Source: Lustribacter sp965277075
GTDB taxonomy: Bacteria; Vulcanimicrobiota; Vulcanimicrobiia; Vulcanimicrobiales; Vulcanimicrobiaceae
Length of the DNA: 64,000 nt
Assembly (NCBI GenBank): GCA_965277075.1
Contig: OZ255707.1
Location: forward strand, 1,798,001 to 1,862,000
Direction of reading: 5' to 3'
Shown here: one piece after another, positions 24,255 through 33,142 of the stretch
Layout: the number at the start of each line of letters is the position of its first letter
How positions within the stretch are numbered: position 1 is the stretch's first letter
The notes under the pieces: model-generated
What the model was told of the DNA's origin: nothing
Databases searched by the model: none
Seen by the model: the letters and a program-made list of their open reading frames with translations, nothing else
Program-made: the position numbers and the translations under genes

Positions 24255-25559
24255 ATGGATCAAAAAGTCCTCGGAGGCCGGTATCGCATCGACGCGCTGA
24301 TCGGCCGCGGCGGTATGTCGGACGTGTATCGCGGTACCGACGTCGTCTTGCAACGTCAGGTGGCCGTCAAAATCCTCACCGACCGCAGCGAAGATCTGCG
24401 GAAGCGGTTCTTACGCGAAGCGCAGTCGATGGCGCGTCTCAACCACCAGAACATCGTCGGCGTCTACGACGCCGCGCAAAACGACGGCGTCTCGTACATC
24501 GTGATGGAGCTCGTGCAGGGCCGCACGCTCGCGATGATCTCGCCGACCGAGTTGACCGTGCATACTGCGCTGCGCTACATCCTCGATCTGCTCGAAGCGC
24601 TCGCCTTCGCGCACGAGAACAACGTCGTGCACCGCGACGTCAAACCGGCCAACATCATGGTGCTTCCGGGCGGCGCGATTAAGGTCATGGACTTCGGGCT
24701 TTCGCGTCGTACGAGCGAGATGTCGAGCGTCACCAACGCGGGCGAGATCGTCGGAACGATCGCGTATCTTTCGCCCGAACGCTTTCTCGGCAAGATCGCC
24801 GACGCGCGAAGCGACCTCTACAGCGTCGGCGTCGTGTTGTATGAAGTGTTTACCGGCACGGTGCCGTTCAAGAACGATTCCGACGATCTGGTCGCGGTCA
24901 TCTTCGCGCACGTCAACGAACCGCCGGCGCCGCTGCGCGCGATCAACCCGGCGGTACCGGCGCCGATCGAACGCATCGTCCTTCGGTTACTCGAAAAAGA
25001 TCCGGAACGGCGCTATCCGACGGCGCGCGATGTGATCGTCGACATCCGCGCGCTGCTCGGCCTCGGCACGTCGAGCGGAACGGCGCCGCAACCCGGCAGT
25101 GCGCCGGCTCCCGCGACACCGACGGCACCGGTGCCTGGGCCGCGAGCGAGCAACGGCAACGTGAGCTCAGCCGAAATCGAGGCACGTTCGGTGCTCGAGC
25201 GTACGTTCGGCAACACGCAAACACTCAACGAAGGCTACGCCAACACGCTCGCCGGGATGCTCGCTGCGCGCAAACGCGATTGGTCCGAAGCGACGCGCGC
25301 ATATCAATTGGCCCTCAAGGCGTTTTCCGACTTGCGCAATCACATGGAGCATGCCAAGACCGCGCTCAAGTACGGGACGATGGTGCTCGCAAAAGCGACC
25401 GAAATGGAGAAGCCCGACCGCCACGAAGTGGAAGGCGCCGTCGAAACGCTCGGCCGTGCGCTGCTCGTGCTGCGCGCCCGCAATTTGAACGCCGAAGTCG
25501 AAGACGGGGAACGCGTGCTTTACGCGCTGCAGCGGATGGGCGTCCGGCTCCGCAACTAG
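24255..25559 (+). CDS. Hanks-type Ser/Thr protein kinase with C-terminal helical domain
   Basis: 434 aa from ATG 24255 (GTG 24246 is an alternative). Kinase motifs: IGRGGMSDVYRG (P-loop), AVKIL with Lys39, VVHRDVKPANIM (catalytic loop), VMDFGLS and LSPERFLG. After a Pro/Ala-rich linker (~290-320) comes a helical, TPR-like domain instead of PASTA repeats. There is no transmembrane segment, so it is probably cytosolic. No partner phosphatase is adjacent. Confidence 0.9.
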   Translation: MDQKVLGGRYRIDALIGRGGMSDVYRGTDVVLQRQVAVKILTDRSEDLRKRFLREAQSMARLNHQNIVGVYDAAQNDGVSYIVMELVQGRTLAMISPTELTVHTALRYILDLLEALAFAHENNVVHRDVKPANIMVLPGGAIKVMDFGLSRRTSEMSSVTNAGEIVGTIAYLSPERFLGKIADARSDLYSVGVVLYEVFTGTVPFKNDSDDLVAVIFAHVNEPPAPLRAINPAVPAPIERIVLRLLEKDPERRYPTARDVIVDIRALLGLGTSSGTAPQPGSAPAPATPTAPVPGPRASNGNVSSAEIEARSVLERTFGNTQTLNEGYANTLAGMLAARKRDWSEATRAYQLALKAFSDLRNHMEHAKTALKYGTMVLAKATEMEKPDRHEVEGAVETLGRALLVLRARNLNAEVEDGERVLYALQRMGVRLRN

Positions 25560-25572
25560 TGCCCGCTCACTG

Positions 25573-27204
25573 ATGACCGCGAGTTCCAAACCGACACTTC
25601 GACGTTCCGTCACGCCGTGGGGCTCCTTCTCATGGGGATACTCCGATGTCGGCGCCGACATTTTCGTGGGCTTGGGACTGGTGCTCGGCGCCGCGGCCGG
25701 CGCGTCGAACATCGCTTTTCTTTTCGCAGGCATCGTCTACGTCTGCATCGGGCTTGCGTATACCGAACTCGCAGCAACGTATCCGGTCGCCGGCGGCGGA
25801 CAGTATTTTGTAATGCGCGGGCTCGGCGACATGTTCGGCTTCATCGCCGGCTGGGCCGTGCTGCTCGATTTCACGATCGACATCACGCTCTTCGCGTGGT
25901 CGTGCATCGACTATCTCGGGCAGCTGGTGCCGGTACTGCAGCTGCAGCCGCATCCGTGGCTGCATTTCTTCGCGGTCTTCTTCTTGATCGCCGGACTGTG
26001 CGTGCTCAATGTGATCGGAGTTCGCGAGTCAACGACGTTCAATGGGATCGTCAGCGCACTCGACGTCATCAGCGAGACGTCGATTCTCTTCTTCGGGTTT
26101 CTCTTCGCGTTCAATCCCGAGTTGCTCTTGCACACGATGACCATCTACTGGCCGACGACGAGCAATCTGCTCTTGGGCGTGTCGTTCGCGATCATTTCGT
26201 TCGTCGGGCTCGAATCGATTTCGCAAGCTGCGCAAGAGACCCAGCGCCCCGCCTCGATCATCCCACGCACGTCGATCGGCTTGATTCTCACGATCCTGAT
26301 CTACGCGCTCGCCTACGCGAACCTCGCGCTCGGGATGACGCCTGCGCACCCGGTCCCGCTCGACGCGCACGGTCACACGCAGCAGTTTTTCCAGTATCTC
26401 GGTAACACGGACAACAACGGCAAAGCCGTCGCCGTTCTGGCGGCCAACGTGCCGTACTTCGGCGCGATCGCCGGACTCTACGTTCCGGTGCTCGGTGCGA
26501 TCTTGCTGCTGATCTCGAGCAACTCGGGAGTGTTCGGCGCATCGCGCATCGCGTACGCGATGAGCCGCGCGCGGCTGCTGCCGTCGGTGTTCGAGCGTGT
26601 GAACCGGCGCTTTCGAACGCCTGCGATTTCGATTTTCACCTTCTGCGCGATCGCGATCCTCGTCCTGATCTTCGCCGCGTTGCCCAGCCTCGATCCGGCG
26701 ATGCGCTCGCACTACGAGCGACTTTTTCACGGTGAGGCCGGCATCGGGTTTCTCGGCGACCTCTATGCCTTCGGTGCCGCGACGAGCTACTCGTTCGTCT
26801 TTATTGCACTCATCGCGCTGCGACTCAACGATCCGTTGAGTCCGCGGAAATTCCGCATTCCGCTCAACGTCCCGATGAAGTTTCGCGGCGAACGCGTGAT
26901 GTTTCCGATCGTCGGGGTCATCGGCTTCCTCGGGATGTTCTCGATCTTGATCGACACGCTTATCACCCACGAGATCGGCCGCGTGGCCGGACCGACGTGG
27001 ATCATCCTCGGCTTCTTCGGGTACATGGCGTATCGCCGCCGGAAGAAACTGCCGGTTTTCCGGTCGCGGCCGCACGATTGGAGCACGCAGCAAATCGCGA
27101 TTCTCAGAGACGCCGGCGAACTCGAACTCATGGACGAGCTGATCGAGAAGTTACGCGCGCGCAATCGTCCGGTGACAGCGTCCGCCGGTTCCAGCGTCTC
27201 GTGA
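25573..27204 (+). CDS. APC-family amino-acid permease
   Basis: 543 aa with about 12 hydrophobic spans. The start WGSFSWGYSDVGADIFVGLG and YTELAATYPVAGGGQYFVMR match the amino acid-polyamine-organocation superfamily. The C-terminal ~50 residues are soluble. Its stop overlaps the next small membrane-protein gene by 4 bp, which in turn overlaps a universal stress protein gene, so the three form an operon. Substrate not assignable. Confidence 0.9.
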   Translation: MTASSKPTLRRSVTPWGSFSWGYSDVGADIFVGLGLVLGAAAGASNIAFLFAGIVYVCIGLAYTELAATYPVAGGGQYFVMRGLGDMFGFIAGWAVLLDFTIDITLFAWSCIDYLGQLVPVLQLQPHPWLHFFAVFFLIAGLCVLNVIGVRESTTFNGIVSALDVISETSILFFGFLFAFNPELLLHTMTIYWPTTSNLLLGVSFAIISFVGLESISQAAQETQRPASIIPRTSIGLILTILIYALAYANLALGMTPAHPVPLDAHGHTQQFFQYLGNTDNNGKAVAVLAANVPYFGAIAGLYVPVLGAILLLISSNSGVFGASRIAYAMSRARLLPSVFERVNRRFRTPAISIFTFCAIAILVLIFAALPSLDPAMRSHYERLFHGEAGIGFLGDLYAFGAATSYSFVFIALIALRLNDPLSPRKFRIPLNVPMKFRGERVMFPIVGVIGFLGMFSILIDTLITHEIGRVAGPTWIILGFFGYMAYRRRKKLPVFRSRPHDWSTQQIAILRDAGELELMDELIEKLRARNRPVTASAGSSVS

Positions 27205-27404
27205 AGACGCTCGCCGTCGCACGCGTGCGAGCGATCATCGGTGCGGCCTTCGCATTGCTCGGCGCCGGCATCGCGGTGCAACTGCTGCTGCGGCCGGAGC
27301 CGCTCAAGGCGAAGCTCCTCGGGCTCGGTTTTTCGTTCGTGCTCATCGCGCTCGGGGTCGTGCGCGTGCGCACGTATCTCGCCCTCCGGAACTCCGGTCC
27401 GTGA
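27201..27404 (+). CDS. Small two-span membrane protein
   Basis: 67 aa from GTG 27201, GTGA overlap with the permease. Two hydrophobic helices (AIIGAAFALLGAGIAVQLLL and LLGLGFSFVLIALGVV) flank a short charged loop, with Arg-rich ends. It overlaps the next gene by 4 bp. Possibly an accessory subunit of the permease; that is inference from position only. Confidence 0.65.
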   Translation: MKTLAVARVRAIIGAAFALLGAGIAVQLLLRPEPLKAKLLGLGFSFVLIALGVVRVRTYLALRNSGP

Positions 27405-28051
27405 ACACGATCGCGGTTCATCCGACCGGCGTCGTCATCGGTTTGCTGGTGGTCGTCGCGGTCACGTCGACGATTTACTGGATGCTGCACCCGCCGCAAA
27501 CGCGAGCGGACGTCGAAGCGAAGCAGGCCGAGACCGTACTCAAGAAGATGGTCGGCAGCATCATCGTTGTGTTCTCCGAGGACATCCACTCCGAGCATAT
27601 GATGGTGCTGGCCGCGCGGCTCGCGCGGCGCGGCAGGGCCGATCTGCTCGCCGTATACGTGATCGAAGTGCCCTTGATTCTGCCGGAGGGCGCGGAGATG
27701 CCGGACGAGGATCGCGCCGGATTCGACATGCTTGCGACGGCCGAGGTCATCGCCCAACATCAGGACGTGCATCTGCGCACCGACGTGCTGCATGCGCGCT
27801 CGGTCAGCGCCGGTGTCCTCGATCTCGCTAAACGTGAAAACGCAAACTTGATCGTTCTCGGATCGTATCGCGAGGGCAAGTACACGGGTGCCCCACTCGG
27901 CCGCGCGATCGAGGAGATCGCGACGCGCGCGAAGTGCGACGTCCTGATCGGTGTGCCGGGCGCCTACGGGACGCTCCTCAAAGACGAAGCGAACGACGTC
28001 GCCGACGGCCCTACACGAGGCTCCCCTGCATCCGTTGCACCACCTCGGTGA
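27401..28051 (+). CDS. Membrane-anchored universal stress protein
   Basis: 216 aa from GTG 27401. One N-terminal membrane span (GVVIGLLVVVAVTSTIYWML) is followed by a UspA domain (IIVVFSEDIHSEHMM, NLIVLGSYREGKY, RAKCDVLIGVPG). UspA domains bind ATP or AMP and are often fused to APC transporters as regulators; here the domain is supplied by a separate gene of the same operon. The 3' end overlaps the convergent aminotransferase gene by 41 bp. Confidence 0.8.
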   Translation: MNTIAVHPTGVVIGLLVVVAVTSTIYWMLHPPQTRADVEAKQAETVLKKMVGSIIVVFSEDIHSEHMMVLAARLARRGRADLLAVYVIEVPLILPEGAEMPDEDRAGFDMLATAEVIAQHQDVHLRTDVLHARSVSAGVLDLAKRENANLIVLGSYREGKYTGAPLGRAIEEIATRAKCDVLIGVPGAYGTLLKDEANDVADGPTRGSPASVAPPR

Positions 28052-29162
28052 GGATCGGCGACGTCGTCGCGAAGTTGAGCCGCACGCAGGCGCGGCCTTC
28101 TTGACCGAAGTCGCGTCCGCGGCTAAGCGCGACGCGGCCGCGCGCGAGAAACACGTCGACGGGCTCGCCCGCGAGGCCGAGGGCACTGCAGTCGAGCCAC
28201 GCGAGATAACTCGCTTGCGGCGGTTCGTAGCGAACCGCCGGCAGTGCGCCGGCGAGCAAGTCGCCTAATAGTGCGCGATTGCGCTCGAGATGCGCGAGCA
28301 ACTCGCGCAGCCACGGCGCTCCACGTTCGAACGCGGCGACAGCCGCTAAGACGCCGAGATTGCTGGCACGATACGGAAGCTCGGCCGGCAATGCGCGCAG
28401 CCGTTCGCGCATCAGCTCCGACCCGGCCACGATCGTTGCGCACTTCAAACCGGCGAGGTTCCAAGCTTTTGAGGCAGACCACAATGCGACGGCATCTTCG
28501 AACTCCGCGCGCTCGCTCGCGCGCAAGAACGGCACGTGCGTCGCGCCGACGTAGGTGAGCGGCGCGTGGATTTCATCGGCAATGACGACGACCCCATACC
28601 GGCGCGCGAGTTCGGCTATCCGAACGAGGTCGCGTTCGGCGAACACGAGTCCGAGCGGGTTGTGCGGGGAGCACAGCACATAGGCGCTTGCGCCACCGGC
28701 AAAGGCGCGTTCCAGGCCCGCGAAGTCGAGCGACCAGCCCGCGGCGTCGCGGATGAGCGGCACGTTTTCCACCGTGCGCCCAACCTCGGCGATGATGTGG
28801 TAGAAGGGCGGATACACGGGCGAGTTGATGACAACCCGCGCGCCGGGCGGCGTCAGGGCGCGCAGCACCTCGGCCAACGCGACGAGCACGTCCGGCGCGG
28901 CAATCACGCGCTGCGGATCGAGCGTCCAGCCGAACCAGCCGAACACGAACCGCGCGAACGCGGCACCGACATGCCGCGCGTTCGCATAGCCGGTGTCGTC
29001 GTTCGCGACCGCGTCAAGCAACGTCTCGCGAATGACCGGATCGAGCGTGACGTCCATCTCGGCGATCCACGCCGGCAACACGTCGGGCGGATAGTGCGTC
29101 CACTTCGCACTTTGACGCGCGCGCAGCGCGTCGACCGTCAGCGTATCGAATGATGCGGTCAT
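28011..29162 (-). CDS. PatB/MalY-type PLP-dependent C-S lyase
   Basis: 383 aa. Fold-type I aminotransferase-like: WIAEMDVTLDPVI near residue 30, SPHNPLGLVF, VIADEIHAPL and the PLP lysine in WSASKAWNLAGLKCA. The WIAEMD and SASKAWNLAG motifs place it with cystathionine beta-lyase PatB/MalY rather than aspartate aminotransferase. It cleaves C-S bonds of cystathionine or cysteine conjugates. Its ATG overlaps the end of the ABC permease gene by 4 bp, so it is the last gene of that operon. Confidence 0.88.
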   Translation of the reverse strand: MTASFDTLTVDALRARQSAKWTHYPPDVLPAWIAEMDVTLDPVIRETLLDAVANDDTGYANARHVGAAFARFVFGWFGWTLDPQRVIAAPDVLVALAEVLRALTPPGARVVINSPVYPPFYHIIAEVGRTVENVPLIRDAAGWSLDFAGLERAFAGGASAYVLCSPHNPLGLVFAERDLVRIAELARRYGVVVIADEIHAPLTYVGATHVPFLRASERAEFEDAVALWSASKAWNLAGLKCATIVAGSELMRERLRALPAELPYRASNLGVLAAVAAFERGAPWLRELLAHLERNRALLGDLLAGALPAVRYEPPQASYLAWLDCSALGLAGEPVDVFLARGRVALSRGRDFGQEGRACVRLNFATTSPILTEVVQRMQGSLV

Positions 29163-30142
29163 TGCGCGAAGACGCGTTTGCGGATCGCTTCCGCCATCAC
29201 CGCGAGCAAGATGACGCCGCCGAGGACGATGTCTTGCGTGTAGGAGTCGATACCGATCAGGTTCATCACGTTGTTGAGGACACCGATCAGCAACGCGCCG
29301 AAGAACGTTGCAACGACGCTGCCGCGTCCGCCCATCAACGACGTTCCACCGACGACGACGGCGGCGATCGACTGAAGTTCGGAGCCGATACCGGTGTTCG
29401 GCGAACCCGACTGAAAGCGAGCCATCAGCAACATCCCGGCGAGGGCTGCGCAGCCGCCGGAGATCACGTAGACGAACGTCTTTACGAGGCCGACGTTCAC
29501 GCCGGCCAAGCGCGCTGCTTCTTCGTTTCCACCGAGCGCCAGCACGTAGCGGCCGAAGCGCGTGCGGTTGAGAACCACCGCAAATACGAGGACGACGGCA
29601 ACCATGACGGTAACGGCCCAGGGGATGCCGGGTAGCCCGAGCGGCGTAACGAGATCGTGTAACGCGTACGCCGTACCGAGCGCGTTGAATGCATCGGAGT
29701 TCAGCGGAACGGGTCGGCCGCTCGAGAGATGGAACGCAAGGCCGCGCGCCATCAACATCATCGCGAGCGTCGTGATGAACGGCGGCAGATTGAGTCGCAC
29801 GACGGGCAGCGCGTTGACCAAACCCGCGAGTGCGCCGACGAGAATACCGACGAGCGTCGTCGCGACGACGAGGACCGGGCCGTTCAATCCACTGGCGTTC
29901 GCGAATTGCGCCATCACGACACCGGTGAGTTCGATCAGCGATCCGACGGAGAGATCGATGCCGGCCGTGATGATGACAAACGTCTGGCCGACCGCCAGGA
30001 TCGCGTTGTAGGTGATCTGGCGCAACACGTTTGTGAGGTTACCGCCGGTGAGAAAGTTGCCGTGCGTGAGCACGTTGACGATCACGACGAGCGCGATGAA
30101 CGCGACGGCCGCGATCAGCGTTCGCAGCAGACCTTGCTTCAC
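29159..30142 (-). CDS. Ribose-type (CUT2) sugar ABC transporter permease
   Basis: 327 aa from GTG 30142 (VKQGLLRTLIAAVAFIAL). Multiple membrane spans and the CUT2 permease motifs AGIDLSVGSLIELTGV, ALGGNEEAARLAGVNV and VVVGGTSLMGGRGSV are visible. It overlaps the ATPase gene by 4 bp. The frame continues far upstream over the ATPase gene but that part is shadow. Confidence 0.93.
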   Translation of the reverse strand: MKQGLLRTLIAAVAFIALVVIVNVLTHGNFLTGGNLTNVLRQITYNAILAVGQTFVIITAGIDLSVGSLIELTGVVMAQFANASGLNGPVLVVATTLVGILVGALAGLVNALPVVRLNLPPFITTLAMMLMARGLAFHLSSGRPVPLNSDAFNALGTAYALHDLVTPLGLPGIPWAVTVMVAVVLVFAVVLNRTRFGRYVLALGGNEEAARLAGVNVGLVKTFVYVISGGCAALAGMLLMARFQSGSPNTGIGSELQSIAAVVVGGTSLMGGRGSVVATFFGALLIGVLNNVMNLIGIDSYTQDIVLGGVILLAVMAEAIRKRVFAQ

Positions 30143-31623
30143 GCAGAAACTCCGGCGGCGGCGGCGATGACGCGATCGGGTGTCGCGTCGGCGCGCTCGA
30201 ACTCCGCAACGATCAGTCCGCCGCGCACGACCAGCACGCGGTGCGCCATCCCGAGAACTTCCGGCAAGTCGCTCGATACCATCACGATCGCCGCACCGCG
30301 CGCGAGCAACTGCAGCATCAGCCCGTAGATTTCGGCTTTCGCGCCGACGTCGACACCACGCGTCGGCTCGTCGAAGAGGAACACGCGCGCGTCCCCCGTC
30401 ATCCACTTCGCGAGCACGACCTTCTGCTGGTTGCCGCCCGAGAGATTACGCACGGTCTGCTCGCTCGACGGCGTTCGGATGCGCAGCTCGGCGATCTCGG
30501 TGTCGGTGATGGCGACTTCGGCGCGGCGATCGACGAACGCACCGCGTGAATAGCTATCGAGATGGGCGAGCGTCGTATTCTCACGCACGTTCATGCCGAG
30601 GACAAGTCCTTGCGCCTTGCGGTCCTCGGTGATCAGCGCGATGCCAGCGTCGATCGCGGAACGTGGCCCGTGCACGCGCACGACGGTTCCGTCGACGGCG
30701 ACCTCACCGGCGGTCGGCACGTCCGCGCCGGCGATCGCGCGCATGATCTCCGTGCGTCCCGCGCCGACGAGTCCCGCGAGCCCGACGATCTCACCCGAGC
30801 GCACGCGCAACGACACGCCGTTCACGTTCGACGCCGCTTTCAGATCGTGCACCGTCAACCGTACCGGTGCGTCGACAGCGACCGCGGGCAGGGCCGGAAA
30901 GTGCGCGTCGAGCGGACGCCCGACCATCAAACGAACCATATCCGCCTGCGGCATCTCGGCGATCGGCCGCGTTTCGATCGCCCGCCCGTCGCGAATGACG
31001 GTGATCCGATCGGCGATGCGCGGCAGCTCTTCGAGCCGATGTGAAATGTAGACGAACGCGACGCTTTGCGCTTTGAGCTTCGCGATCAGCGCGAAGAGGG
31101 CGTCCGTTTCGCGATCCGTCAGCGCCGCGGTCGGTTCGTCCATCACGATGAGCCGTGCATGTCGTACGAGCGCTTTGGCGATTTCGGTCAACTGCTGTTC
31201 GGCGACGGAGAGCCGCCGCGCGGGGCGATCGAGCGGAAGCGCAATCGCGAGTTCGTCGAGCACCGCCGCCGCCCGCGTCGCGGCCGCGCGCTCGTCGAGA
31301 AACCAGCCGCGCACCGGCTCGATGCCCAGCACGATGTTGTCGACGACACCGAGATCGGGGACGAGGTTGAACTCCTGGTAGATCATCCCGATGCCGAGCC
31401 GTTCCGCGGCCTTCGGCCCGTCGATCGTCGCGGGAGTGCCGTCGACCTCGATCGTCCCGCCGTCGGCGATGTACGCGCCGGCGAGAATCTTCATCAGCGT
31501 CGATTTGCCCGCACCGTTTTCGCCGACGAGCGCATGGACCTCACCGGCGCGAACGTCCAGCGAAACCCCGTCGAGCGCGCGCACGCCGGGGAACGACTTT
31601 TCGATCCCGGTCATGCGTAGCAA
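30139..31623 (-). CDS. Ribose-type (CUT2) sugar ABC transporter ATPase
   Basis: 494 aa with two ABC domains, as in RbsA. The first Walker A is VGENGAGKSTLMKIL; signature LSVAEQQL. The second domain has the usual degenerate P-loop GLVGAGRTEIMRAI and the signature LSGGNQQKV. It energises import through the permease at 29159-30142. Substrate could be a pentose or another CUT2 ligand. Confidence 0.94.
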   Translation of the reverse strand: MLRMTGIEKSFPGVRALDGVSLDVRAGEVHALVGENGAGKSTLMKILAGAYIADGGTIEVDGTPATIDGPKAAERLGIGMIYQEFNLVPDLGVVDNIVLGIEPVRGWFLDERAAATRAAAVLDELAIALPLDRPARRLSVAEQQLTEIAKALVRHARLIVMDEPTAALTDRETDALFALIAKLKAQSVAFVYISHRLEELPRIADRITVIRDGRAIETRPIAEMPQADMVRLMVGRPLDAHFPALPAVAVDAPVRLTVHDLKAASNVNGVSLRVRSGEIVGLAGLVGAGRTEIMRAIAGADVPTAGEVAVDGTVVRVHGPRSAIDAGIALITEDRKAQGLVLGMNVRENTTLAHLDSYSRGAFVDRRAEVAITDTEIAELRIRTPSSEQTVRNLSGGNQQKVVLAKWMTGDARVFLFDEPTRGVDVGAKAEIYGLMLQLLARGAAIVMVSSDLPEVLGMAHRVLVVRGGLIVAEFERADATPDRVIAAAAGVSA

Positions 31624-31628
31624 CGGTA

Positions 31629-31652
31629 CCCTTCGACCGGGCTCAGGACAGG
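31629..31652. repeat. Variant copy of the CCCTTCGAC...GCTCAGG repeat
   Basis: CCCTTCGACCGGGCTCAGGA in the 38-bp gap between the sugar-binding protein and ATPase genes. It resembles the element at 23157-23179, but the downstream half is changed (GGACAGG instead of GGGTGAC). Confidence 0.4.
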
Positions 31653-31661
31653 CTCCGTCGG

Positions 31662-32606
31662 TTATTTGGCGTCGGCTTTCGTGAACGTGCCGACGGGAAC
31701 CGCGATCGTTTTCGGGACCGGCTTGCCGGCGAACGAAGCGGCGATCGCGTCGATTGTCTTGGCGCCGATCTGATCGGGGTGCTGGATGGCGTCACCGTAC
31801 ATCGTCCCGCTCTTGATCGCGTCGCGCGCCTCAGGGGTCGCGTCGTAGCCGATGACGGCGATTTTTCCGGACAGCCCGGCGGCCTGTACCGCCTTGGCGG
31901 CGCCAAGCGCGGAGTCGTCGTTGATACCGAAGATACCGCGCAGATTCTTATGCGACTGCAAGATATCTTCGGTGACCGAGGACGCTTTGGCGCGCTCACC
32001 GCCGCCGTCGATGTCGGCGACGATCTTCACGCCGGTGCAGCCGCTCAGCCCGGCGCGGAAGCCCTTCACGCGGTCTTGAACGCTGGTAACCTCCGGCTCG
32101 TCGATGATCGCCACCTCGCCGACGCCGCCGGGGACCGCACGGCACATCAGCTTTGCTGCCTGTCCCCCGCCCTGGACGTTGTCGCTCGCGATATGGGCAA
32201 CGACCGTGCCCTGCTTCGACGTGTTGGCGATGTCGGCGGTGAACACCGGAAGCCCGGCCTTGTTGGCCTCAAGGATCGCCGCGCCGATCGCCTGCGAGTC
32301 GTATGGCGTAAGGACAATCGCAGCGACCTTTTGCGAGATGAAATCTTCGACCTGACTTTGCTGCTTGGCATTATCGCGGCTGGCATCGACGACCGAGACG
32401 GTGTAGCCGTATTTTTGCGCCTCCGACTTCATGCCGGATTCCATGTCCTGATAGAACTGCGCCTCGCGGTTCTGGATCGATACGCCGATCGTCTTGCCGC
32501 CGGCCGCCTGCGGAGACGCGCTCGTGCTCGAAGCGTTCGAACCGCCCCCGCCCGAACACCCCGCAGCGAATACCAGCGCAAAAATAACGACGGCAAGACG
32601 TTTCAT
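31662..32606 (-). CDS. Sugar ABC transporter substrate-binding lipoprotein
   Basis: 314 aa from ATG 32606, preceded by GGAGG-like GAGGGCGG. A lipoprotein signal (VVIFALVFAAGC, lipobox with Cys at ~15) is followed by a Gly/Ser/Ala linker and a periplasmic-binding-protein type I domain of the ribose class (GVSIQNREAQFYQDMESG, IVLTPYDSQAIGAAI, GINDDSALGAAKAV). The lipid anchor keeps the binding protein at the membrane. First gene of the binding protein-ATPase-permease-C-S lyase operon. Confidence 0.93.
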   Translation of the reverse strand: MKRLAVVIFALVFAAGCSGGGGSNASSTSASPQAAGGKTIGVSIQNREAQFYQDMESGMKSEAQKYGYTVSVVDASRDNAKQQSQVEDFISQKVAAIVLTPYDSQAIGAAILEANKAGLPVFTADIANTSKQGTVVAHIASDNVQGGGQAAKLMCRAVPGGVGEVAIIDEPEVTSVQDRVKGFRAGLSGCTGVKIVADIDGGGERAKASSVTEDILQSHKNLRGIFGINDDSALGAAKAVQAAGLSGKIAVIGYDATPEARDAIKSGTMYGDAIQHPDQIGAKTIDAIAASFAGKPVPKTIAVPVGTFTKADAK

Positions 32607-33142
32607 ACCGCCCTCGGAGTTGCCGCAGTCCGCCGTCAAAGCCCTGCGGCCCGAAAGCGGTGTGCTAGTTGGCAGCGATTCTCAACTGAGAGGTGGTACG
32701 CTTTCACACGGCCGCACCAAAACGCGAGCACAACGCTCGGATCGATCGCGGAAGCGAGAATGCAAGCGCCCATTGCGACCTTCGGCGTACGATTACGCAT
32801 CCGGGCGAAAAGAACGGGATTTTGCAGCCAGCTCACCCTTCCGCAGTCGATTTGCCGGTATTTTCGCAAATATGTGAGCGGGATGCACCCGGGCGCCATC
32901 GTTTTCCGCCGAGCTCGCACCCGCTGGGCTCGCCGGCCGCACCGCCGCGGCCGGTTCCCCTATTCCTTCCGGTCACCGGTCTACGAGGAGCGGCACGGCG
33001 GCGAAAAACGCCGGTAAAAATGCGAAAAAGCAGCCAATTCGCAGCGTTATCCACAGCAACGGCCCCAACGTCTGTGTACCGTGTGGAAAGGGATTCGCCG
33101 TCCGTCACTTGTCGCCATACGCCGAGTGCGCAGACGTGGCGC
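32607..33142. other. Intergenic region between the sugar ABC operon and comM
   Basis: 536 bp without a gene I can support. It must contain the divergent promoters. A TCTCA-AC-TGAGA inverted repeat lies at about 32679-32690. A perfect DnaA-box sequence TTATCCACA occurs at 33047-33055, with a one-mismatch copy on the other strand (TGTGGAAAG, 33082-33090). The comM frame stays open back to 32693, but that translation shows no similarity to the ComM N-terminus. Confidence 0.5.

Noticed and set aside
26029..27093. 354-codon minus-strand frame inside the permease gene
   Set aside because: Reads as Arg/Asp/Glu-rich shadow of a membrane protein; the sense strand encodes clear APC motifs.
33047..33055. 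Replication origin
   Set aside because: Only one perfect DnaA box, no A/T-rich unwinding region, and none of dnaA, dnaN, rpmH or parAB nearby.
32693..33142. N-terminal 150-codon extension of comM
   Set aside because: Sequence unlike ComM; the family N-terminus aligns from GTG 33143.
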